From positions 1-64,000 of the forward strand of contig CANRLW010000003.1 in assembly GCA_947631575.1 (NCBI GenBank): a DNA stretch of 64,000 bases, in the 5' to 3' direction. The translations under genes and the position numbers were made by a program. The notes below the pieces were generated by a model that did no database searches, had not been told where the DNA came from, and saw only the letters and a program-made list of their open reading frames with translations. Source of the stretch: an uncultured Clostridia bacterium (lineage in GTDB: Bacteria; Bacillota; Clostridia; Oscillospirales; Ruminococcaceae). Of this stretch, positions 58,490-64,000 are shown piece by piece. Within the stretch, counting starts at the first letter, position 1. Each line of letters opens with the position of its first letter.

Positions 58490-58790
58490 TCTTTTCTTTA
58501 AAACGCTGTTTTTTTCAATAACGTTATCTCGCCCTATCCCCCTGACCCCCTTCCCTGAAGGGGAAGGGGGAAAATTGCAGGGCGCTGCGCGCCCTGCACC
58601 CGCTCTTTTAGAGGTTAGTTTTTAAGGGAAAGTGGGCGCTCGCCCGTTTCCTTTAAAAGCGCGTTCGATACCAAAGGCAGAGAACGCGCAAAACAGGCGG
58701 GTAAGTTGTTTTGGAACTGAGAAGGCGTAGGCGGGCAATTGCCTTTTGACTGTTACTGACTACTGTACCCTGTCAACTGCCTTTTATATT
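58490..58790 (+). repeat. Intergenic repeat, copy 8 (B module, altered middle)
   Basis: AAAACGCTGTTTTTTTCAATAACG, CTCGCCCTATCC, CCCCCTTCCCTGAAGGGGAA, stem TGCAGGGCGCTGCGCGCCCTGCA, TTAGAGGTTAG, then a unique hairpin AAAGTGGGCGCTCGCCCGTTTCC and, in reverse, TACTGTACCCTGTCAACTGCC at the right end. The GC stem carries paired changes relative to copies 3 and 6 (GCAGGG/CCCTGC instead of GCGGGG/CCCCGC). No gene in 58434-58825. Confidence 0.8.
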
Positions 58791-58825
58791 GCAATTCTTA
58801 AAAATGCCGAAATGCGGAAAACCGC

Positions 58826-58854
58826 TTGAAATTTACTCTATAATATTGTACAAT
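58826..58854 (+). promoter_or_regulatory. Promoter of MORN gene
   Basis: TTGAAA, 17 bases, TACAAT, followed by ATTTATAGTATG and TTTTGCGGGGG in the leader. Confidence 0.75.
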
Positions 58855-58944
58855 ATAAATAGATTTATAGTATGACATTTTGCGGGGGAATATAAAACAG
58901 CGTTGGATAATCACAGTTATTATCACTGAAAGGAACGGTTTGTT

Positions 58945-59283
58945 ATGGCGGACGAATTTATAAGCCACAGCTCGGAATCCGAGGTTTACAATAACAAAGA
59001 AGATTCGTTTCCCTCTACAGGCGGCAATGAATGCGAAGATAAACGCAAAACCGAAAAAATAACGTATCAGAGCGGCGATGTATACGAGGGCGAAATTGAA
59101 AACGGAATTAGAAATGGCATCGGAACATGTGTTCGTGCAAACGGGGACGTATATGACGGCGAATGGCAGAACAACAAGAAAAACGGCAAAGGAAAAATAA
59201 CTTTTGCCGAAGGCTATATATACGAGGGAGAATTTAAGGACGGAAAATATTTGGGCTTAGGGAAGATGACCTACTTTATATGA
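58945..59283 (+). CDS. MORN-repeat protein
   Basis: 112 residues: an acidic, unstructured N-terminus of about 38 residues, then three MORN repeats (YQSGDVYEGEIENGIRNGIGT, RANGDVYDGEWQNNKKNGKGK, FAEGYIYEGEFKDGKYLGLGK). MORN repeats form beta-hairpins that bind lipids or proteins; in bacteria they are often of unknown role. No signal peptide, so it is cytoplasmic. AAAGGA precedes the ATG. Monocistronic. Confidence 0.9.
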   Translation: MADEFISHSSESEVYNNKEDSFPSTGGNECEDKRKTEKITYQSGDVYEGEIENGIRNGIGTCVRANGDVYDGEWQNNKKNGKGKITFAEGYIYEGEFKDGKYLGLGKMTYFI

Positions 59284-59361
59284 CGGTAGGACGACAACTG
59301 ACAGCGCATGCAGATGCCTTAACCGCGAGCCGGACAATTCATGTTTCATTATTAAACAAGT

Positions 59362-59386
59362 CAGGGAGGATCAACGATCCTCCCTG
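59362..59386. terminator. Terminator of MORN gene
   Basis: Perfect 11-bp stem CAGGGAGGATC / GATCCTCCCTG with loop AAC, followed on the plus strand by TGTTTTATTT. It may also serve the convergent Amt gene. Confidence 0.8.
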
Positions 59387-59480
59387 AATGTTTTATTTCG
59401 TCCCGACTATTGCCGAGGGAAATTCTGTTTATGTTCTACACATTTTTCGACAAAAGCTGCCGTATTATAATTTGATTGTG

Positions 59481-61277
59481 TTATTCGTCCTGAAGTGCGT
59501 CGTAGCCGCTCTCGCCGGTTCTTATCTTGATAACGTCAGCAACGTCATAGACAAAGATCTTTCCGTCACCGATATTGCCCGTGTAAAGAACCTCTTTCGC
59601 CGTTTCTACAACTGTCTCAACAGGAACTTTGCATACAACAATTTCCATCTTTATCTTGGGCAGGAGGTGAGTTTCAACGGGAACGCCACGGTACATTTCC
59701 GTAGAGCCCTTCTGCATTCCGCAGCCGAGAACGTTCGTTACCGTCATACCCGTAATGCCTATCTTAGACATTGCGTTTTTCAGAGCCTCAAAGCGATCCT
59801 GCTTTGTAAGGATAACGACTTTCGTCATTGTTACGCTGCCGTCGGTAGGAACATATTTCTTATGTACAACAGGTACAGCCTGTTCTGTTGATGCAACTTT
59901 TTCGAGAGTGTCGACTTCTTTTTCCTTGCCTGTAGAGGAAACTTCGACCTGCATAGAGGGTACAAAGTCCGCATATGCCGCAGGCAGACCGTGTTCTGTA
60001 GAGTCAAGTCCGACAATTTCTTCGTGGCGTGAAACTCTGAGACCAACAGTCTTTTTGAGAAGAAGGAAAGTAAGGAAGATCGTTATACCTGTCCAAGCCA
60101 GGACTGAAACAACTCCGAGCGCCTGAACGCCGAGCTGCTCCCAGCCGCCTCCGTAAAACAAGCCGCGCATTTTCGCACTTGGATCGTGGAGAGCTGCTAC
60201 GCCGCCGTTCTGTCCGTTTCCTGTCGCAAACAATCCGACTGCCAGTGAGCCCCAGATACCGTTGCAGAAGTGGACTGCTACCGCACCGACAGGATCGTCA
60301 ACTTTAAGTTTGTAGTCGAGCAGCCAAACGCCGAAACATACAAGAAATCCTGAAACAAGACCTATAATGAATGAACCGAGCGCATCTGTATCAGCACAAG
60401 GTGCCGTTATCGCAACAAGTCCCGCAAGCGAGGCGTTTAAACACATCGAAACATCGGGCTTGCCGTGCTTTATCCAGGTAAATACCATTGTCGTGCAGGT
60501 AGCTACCGCAGGGGCGATCGTTGTAGTAAGGAAGATGTTCGCGAGGTATTCTACATTAGATGCCGCCGCGCCGTTAAATCCGTACCAGCCGAACCAGAGG
60601 ATAAATACGCCCAAAGCGCCGAGCGTCATTGAGTGACCGAGAATAGCGCGAGGCTTTCCGTCCTTGTCGAACTTTCCGATACGAGGACCGACCATAGCTG
60701 CGCCGATAAGAGCGCACATACCGCCGACCATATGAATTGCCGTAGAACCTGCGAAATCAACAAAGCCCATTTGTGCGAGCCAGCCGCCGCCCCAGATCCA
60801 GTGAGCCTCTATCGGGTAAATAACTGCGCTTATTACTCCCGAATAGATGCAGTATGTAAGGAACTTTGTACGTTCTGCCATAGCGCCCGAAACTATCGTA
60901 GCCGCCGTTGCGCAGAAAACAAGGTTGAATACAAATTCCGCACATCTGTCAAAATTGCTGAAGTTTGAAATAATATCGAGCGTCGGAATTCCGACCAGCC
61001 CGAAGAGCGCGTCCTCGCCGAGCATAAGCCCGAATCCGAGGAAGATGAAAACGACAGTGCCTATACAGAAATCCATCAGGTTTTTCATTATGATGTTTCC
61101 TGCGTTCTTGGCTCTTGTCATACCTGTTTCTACCATTGCGAAACCGCACTGCATAAAGAATACAAGCGCCGCGCCTATAAGATACCATATACCGTTTCCG
61201 TCGCCGACGTTAAACATTTCGGCATCGACGACTTCTTGAACGCCCGATTCCGAGAGCGTTGCAAGATACTCTACCAT
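59481..61277 (-). CDS. amt: Ammonium transporter fused to a PII signalling domain
   Basis: About 598 residues from ATG 61277 (AAAGGAG ten bases upstream). Residues 1-420 are an Amt/Rh channel with 11 helices: FFMQCGFAMVETGMTRAKNAGNIIMKNL, AHWIWGGGWLAQMGFVDFAGSTAIHMVGG, GWYGFNGAA, VHFCNGIWGSLAVGLF. After a linker of about 70 residues comes a complete GlnB/PII domain (about 485-590): KVVILTKQDRFEALKNAMSKIGITGMTVTNVLGCGMQKG, T-loop TEMYRGVPVETHLLPK, KIKMEIVV, GDGKIFVYDVADVIKIRTGE. PII normally plugs Amt as a separate trimer; the fusion makes it a permanent partner. No tyrosine at the uridylylation position is evident. Confidence 0.95.
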   Translation of the reverse strand: MVEYLATLSESGVQEVVDAEMFNVGDGNGIWYLIGAALVFFMQCGFAMVETGMTRAKNAGNIIMKNLMDFCIGTVVFIFLGFGLMLGEDALFGLVGIPTLDIISNFSNFDRCAEFVFNLVFCATAATIVSGAMAERTKFLTYCIYSGVISAVIYPIEAHWIWGGGWLAQMGFVDFAGSTAIHMVGGMCALIGAAMVGPRIGKFDKDGKPRAILGHSMTLGALGVFILWFGWYGFNGAAASNVEYLANIFLTTTIAPAVATCTTMVFTWIKHGKPDVSMCLNASLAGLVAITAPCADTDALGSFIIGLVSGFLVCFGVWLLDYKLKVDDPVGAVAVHFCNGIWGSLAVGLFATGNGQNGGVAALHDPSAKMRGLFYGGGWEQLGVQALGVVSVLAWTGITIFLTFLLLKKTVGLRVSRHEEIVGLDSTEHGLPAAYADFVPSMQVEVSSTGKEKEVDTLEKVASTEQAVPVVHKKYVPTDGSVTMTKVVILTKQDRFEALKNAMSKIGITGMTVTNVLGCGMQKGSTEMYRGVPVETHLLPKIKMEIVVCKVPVETVVETAKEVLYTGNIGDGKIFVYDVADVIKIRTGESGYDALQDE

Positions 61278-61307
61278 AATTACCGCTCCTTTTTTGATAA
61301 AATAAAT

Positions 61308-61354
61308 AGGGAGCATAGACGGAAAACCTTTTTGATTTCCGTTCTAAGCTCCCT
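61308..61354 (-). promoter_or_regulatory. Stem-loop in the amt leader
   Basis: AGGGAGC / GCTCCCT closing an inner stem CGGAAA / TTTCCG, located between the promoter and the ribosome site of the Amt-PII gene. It could be a nitrogen-responsive attenuator; no strong U-run follows. Confidence 0.5.
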
Positions 61355-61367
61355 TGCTTATGTCATT

Positions 61368-61396
61368 ATTATAATCACGAAAACAGGATTTGTCAA
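61368..61396 (-). promoter_or_regulatory. amt promoter
   Basis: Minus strand TTGACA, 17 bases, TATAAT: a full consensus promoter. Confidence 0.92.
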
Positions 61397-61642
61397 TAGA
61401 ATTTTGCAAGTTTTTTATTTAAAACTTGCATTTTGTATCATTTTACAAAAATGTGCAAAAATGTTTACTTCTCTGTTGCAATTTTTACAAAAACCTTATT
61501 ATATCGCAGGGAAATGCATACAATAATACACGAATAATTACATTTTCGAGAATTTTTGCCGATTATACAATTAAATGGAAAACATATTTCGGAGAAATTT
61601 TGCAGAAAATATTGCTGTAAACTTTCAAAAAGGAGTGATAGT

Positions 61643-61807
61643 ATGGCACGTCAGGCGTCAGGAATAATCAAAGGTGCGGCGGCGGGTCTTGCGGTCGGCG
61701 GGGCAACTTTTGCAGCCGTAAAGTATTTTTCGGACAACCGCCGTATTCGCCGCAAAACTGCCGCAAAAGCCGCAAAGCTTATCGGCAGTTTTATGGATAT
61801 GATGTAA
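61643..61807 (+). CDS. Small basic protein with glycine-rich helix
   Basis: 54 residues from ATG 61643 (AAAGGAG eight bases upstream; the track start is 29 codons too early). MARQASGIIKGAAAGLAVGGATFAAVKYF is a short glycine-zipper type membrane helix, followed by a strongly basic stretch DNRRIRRKTAAKAAKL and a hydrophobic end GSFMDMM. Not a recognised family; a small membrane-associated or nucleic-acid-binding protein is possible. The 61397-61642 stretch before it is AT-rich with no other gene. Confidence 0.65.
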   Translation: MARQASGIIKGAAAGLAVGGATFAAVKYFSDNRRIRRKTAAKAAKLIGSFMDMM

Positions 61808-62015
61808 TTTCTAGAGGTTAGAGGTAAGAAGTCAAAGGTTATTTTGGTGATAAAGTTATTTGGCTAAAAAATAAGGGGCTGGAAACTAGAATTGGTTTTG
61901 AGCGGGAAACCGCTTTTCCTCTTAAAACTCCTGCCTCTTGCCCCTAATCTTCGGTATCTATCTAAAAAGAGGTAAGAACCCCAAAGTTCTTACCTCTTAT
62001 CTCTTACCTTTTACC
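61805..62015. repeat. Module C repeats with GCGGGAAA box
   Basis: CTAGAGGTTAGAGGTAAGAAG (61812), TTGAGCGGGAAACC, GCCTCTTGCCCC, then AGAGGTAAGAACC and its complement GTTCTTACCTCT (61970-62002), which pair with a short loop, and CTTACCTTTTACCTCT up to the HtrA stop. It may end transcription of the small-protein gene and the htrA gene. No ORF. Confidence 0.75.
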
Positions 62016-62019
62016 TCTA

Positions 62020-63273
62020 TCAGGTATTACCAGTATTTTCCGAAAGCTCTACTTCGATCTTTTCCGTTCTGTTAGCCGAGTTTCCGCTGCGCACTACCGT
62101 AAGCGTTACAGTATCGCCGGGCTTTTTTGCCGCAAGTATCTTGCTGACATCGCCCGTGATAACGGACTGACCGTCTATTTCGGTTATGGTGTCGCCTACC
62201 TTCAGCCCGCTCTTGGAGATCGCCAGCGAGCTGTCAATTGACTTTACCTGCATTCCGGCGGGTATGCCGTATCTGTTGGCATAAGATTCGGGAATAAGGG
62301 TGTAGGTTATTCCGAGAAGTGCTCTTCCCGAAACATATCCCTTTGAAATAAGGTCTTCTATAACGCTCTTCGCGTCGTTTATCGTTATCGCAAAACCGAG
62401 GCTTTCCGCATAGCTCGAAACATATTTTTCATTTACAATGCCAATAACTTCTCCATAGCCGTTGAAAAGTCCGCCGCCCGAGTTTCCGCTGTTTATCGCG
62501 GCATCGGTCTGTATGGAAGTAAGCGCATAGTTTGCGGTGTTGACCTGGCGGTTAAGTCCGGAAATAATGCCCTTTGAAACAGATGTTTCAAGTCCGAGAG
62601 GATTTCCTATAGCAAAACAGTCATCGCCTATATGGAGCTTATCGGAATCTCCGAGGACAGCCGCAGGAAGATTTTCAGCATCAATCTTCAAAACCGCAAG
62701 GTCGGTGTCGCTGTCAGTTCCTATCAGCTTTGCATCATAGGTCTTAGACTCGCCGTCGTGGGCATTGTCATTGACCTTAACCGAAAAATAATCTCCGCTT
62801 TCAACAACGTGGTTGTTTGTTATGATATAGCCGTTTTTGGAGATTATAACGCCGCTGCCTCTGCTGTACAGGGTTTTCGAGCCGTTGTAATCAATTGAAA
62901 CGTCAATATAGACTATGCTGTCCGAAACCGCCTGTACGAGGTCTCGCGTGTACTTATAAGTGCCGTCGCTGTTGTATTCGATTTCGGTGTTCGAGGTCGG
63001 AGCGGAAACTTCAGCCTGTAGGTCGTCAAGCGTTGGGGTAGGTGCGCTTGTGTCAATATCGGGCGAGGGAATGGAGTTGTTCTTATCGGAAACTTGCTCT
63101 TCCACAACGGTATTGTTGAACTGCTTGCTTGCAAGATATGTTCCCGCAAAACCCGAACCGCCTCCTACTATCGCGACCGCCGCAATAAGCGCCGCGACCT
63201 TTGCGGTCAGGTGTTCTTTGCGCGGTTTTGACGGGGTTTTAATTTCATTGTTGTTTTCATTATAGTCGTTCAT
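62020..63273 (-). CDS. htrA: HtrA/DegP-like membrane serine protease with PDZ domain
   Basis: 417 residues. A cytoplasmic 20-residue N-terminus, one membrane helix (about 24-47), a Pro/Thr/Ser linker, trypsin-like domain with His155 (TNNHVV), Asp191 (SDTDLAVL) and Ser265 (NSGNSGGGLF), and one C-terminal PDZ domain (about 320-410, GITYTLIPESYANRYGIPAGMQVKSI and VGDTITEIDGQSV). It is a surface quality-control protease facing outside the membrane. AAAGGATC precedes the ATG. A TATAAT on the minus strand (near 63342) is the likely -10, without a consensus -35, so stress regulation is possible. Confidence 0.95.
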   Translation of the reverse strand: MNDYNENNNEIKTPSKPRKEHLTAKVAALIAAVAIVGGGSGFAGTYLASKQFNNTVVEEQVSDKNNSIPSPDIDTSAPTPTLDDLQAEVSAPTSNTEIEYNSDGTYKYTRDLVQAVSDSIVYIDVSIDYNGSKTLYSRGSGVIISKNGYIITNNHVVESGDYFSVKVNDNAHDGESKTYDAKLIGTDSDTDLAVLKIDAENLPAAVLGDSDKLHIGDDCFAIGNPLGLETSVSKGIISGLNRQVNTANYALTSIQTDAAINSGNSGGGLFNGYGEVIGIVNEKYVSSYAESLGFAITINDAKSVIEDLISKGYVSGRALLGITYTLIPESYANRYGIPAGMQVKSIDSSLAISKSGLKVGDTITEIDGQSVITGDVSKILAAKKPGDTVTLTVVRSGNSANRTEKIEVELSENTGNT

Positions 63274-63439
63274 GTCTAAAGATCCTTTCTGAAAACCCTT
63301 TTCAGGGAATACACTTTGTATCTCTTGGTTTCTGAATTGATTATAATCCGATAATGTGATTTTTATGTGACATAAAATTGAAGAAATAATTAAAATCGGG
63401 AAAAATTACTGGTAGAAAAGAATGATTACTGTATACGTA

Positions 63440-63527
63440 TTAAACAACATTCCCGCTTAGAAGTAAGAGGTAAGGATTGAAAGTCAAAAAGAGTTTTCTC
63501 TCCGGTCGCGCCAAACATCGCTTGAAA
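63440..63527. repeat. Fragment of module A/C repeat
   Basis: CATTCCCGCTTAGAAGTAAGAGGTAAGG (C words and the CCCGCT box) followed by GAGTTTTCTCTCCGGTCGCG, similar to pieces of module A. The rest of the 63274-63527 gap holds the htrA leader and no gene. Confidence 0.5.
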
Positions 63528-64000
63528 TTATTCGTTCTCTTTTATCGCCTTTTCAACTTCGAGTCCTATCGCGCATTCGAGGCGCTTTTTCTGCATTTCG
63601 CAGGCGAGTTTATACGGCGAGCGGCAGTCACCCTCATAAAGGAAACTGTTTGCGTTGCAGCCGCCCGAACAGTAAAACTTCGCCCAGCAGTCGCGGCAGC
63701 CTTTCTTGCTGTAAATGTGAGTCTTTGCGAAATAGCTCTTTATGTCGTCGTTGAACGTTCCGTCAAGAACGCTCCCCATTTTCCATTCATCAATGCCCAC
63801 AAACTGATGACAAGGGTATATATCACCATTCGGCGTTACCGCAACATAGTCGTTTCCACATCCGCACCCTCTCAGCCTTTTTATAGCGCAGGGTCCCTGG
63901 TCGAGATCTATCATAAAGTGGAAGAAATTGAACTTGTTTTCGTTGCGGTTTGCCATTATCTCGCACAGCCTGTCGTATTCGGCAAACACCGTCGGCAGGT
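63528..64000 (-). CDS. SCIFF peptide maturase (radical SAM/SPASM), C-terminal part
   Basis: The frame is open to the window edge, so the true start lies beyond 64000 and the track start (GTG 63989) is internal. The 157 residues seen are the SPASM end: CAIKRLRGCGCGNDYVAVTPNGDIYPCHQFVG, then GCRDCWAKFYCSGGCNAN and DCRSPYKLACEMQKKRLECAI, eleven cysteines in the spacing of thioether-forming SCIFF maturases. These enzymes cross-link cysteines in the Six-Cysteines-in-Forty-Five peptide, found across Clostridia. The radical SAM CxxxCxxC motif and the scfA peptide gene must lie to the right. Class call is strong; the partner is inferred. Confidence 0.9.
   Translation of the reverse strand, partial: LPTVFAEYDRLCEIMANRNENKFNFFHFMIDLDQGPCAIKRLRGCGCGNDYVAVTPNGDIYPCHQFVGIDEWKMGSVLDGTFNDDIKSYFAKTHIYSKKGCRDCWAKFYCSGGCNANSFLYEGDCRSPYKLACEMQKKRLECAIGLEVEKAIKENE

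Noticed and set aside
11935-63527. Insertion sequences as origin of the intergenic repeats
   Set aside because: No transposase ORF is found in or near any copy, and copies lack clear target duplications; recorded as non-coding structured repeats instead.

Overview
The window reads as a chromosomal segment of an anaerobic, low-to-medium GC member of the class Clostridia, most likely Oscillospiraceae/Ruminococcaceae. Supporting signs are a SCIFF-peptide maturase at the right edge, an Amt-PII fusion, the GGGtGRT/scaffold pair, a primary sigma factor next to dnaG, an AgrC/LytTR two-component pair, Nif11-type leader peptides and a sortase-type SPETG anchor. Species assignment is inference. Strong promoters (TTGNNN-N17-TATAAT) and AAGGAG/GGAGG ribosome binding sites are easy to read, so many starts could be moved from the ORF-track position.

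Layout. (1) 1-7.0 kb: the 3' part of an AT-rich surface-polysaccharide locus: acyltransferase (partial), GT4 glycosyltransferase, Wzy-like polymerase, sialyltransferase-like protein, Wzx flippase and two CMP-nonulosonate synthetases, the first with a run of ten G near its 3' end. (2) 7.1-9.6 kb: SF2 helicase with six helicase-associated repeats. (3) 9.6-11.8 kb: DUF2975/XRE/DUF4173 membrane operon. (4) 12.4-16.6 kb: radA, DUF2809, metH. (5) 16.6-24.4 kb: hpf, barstar, fruK, GGGtGRT pair, yigZ, rpmE, phosphoglucomutase. (6) 25-30.6 kb: dgt, dnaG, rpoD and a second full-length rpoD paralogue. (7) 31.3-34.8 kb: SCP2-histone-H1-like protein, SGNH lipoprotein with EQSEP repeats, tRNA-Gly(CCC), DUF4026/DUF2314 protein. 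(8) 35.4-49.6 kb: the most notable region, an NHLM-type peptide export locus. (9) 49.7-53.7 kb: large wall-anchored 5'-nucleotidase. (10) 54-64 kb: metal-efflux operon, rplM-rpsI, MORN protein, Amt-PII, HtrA and the C-terminal part of the SCIFF maturase.

The 35.4-49.6 kb region runs on one strand and is mostly tightly packed: LytTR regulator and AgrC-like kinase; an STAS / SpoIIE-phosphatase / RsbW-like kinase partner-switching module; a CstA-family transporter; a very short HlyD-like protein; two NHLM ABC transporters, the first with a C39 leader peptidase; a small leader-like protein overlapping an ECF sigma gene; a condensation-type acyltransferase; and three small Nif11-leader peptides whose short C-terminal cores can form amphipathic helices. 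No lanthionine, radical-SAM or cyclodehydratase enzyme is present, so the peptides may be exported unmodified or acylated. A sensing or quorum role for the AgrC-like kinase is a hypothesis.

The intergenic regions carry a second unusual layer: a dispersed family of non-coding repeats of up to about 600 bp, made of a fixed order of stem-loops (here called modules B and A) joined by a CAGTTGACAGGGTACAGTA-type segment, often with AGAGGTTAGAGG-type simple repeats (module C). Stems differ between copies on both arms together, which is compensatory change and points to selection on a folded RNA or single-stranded DNA.
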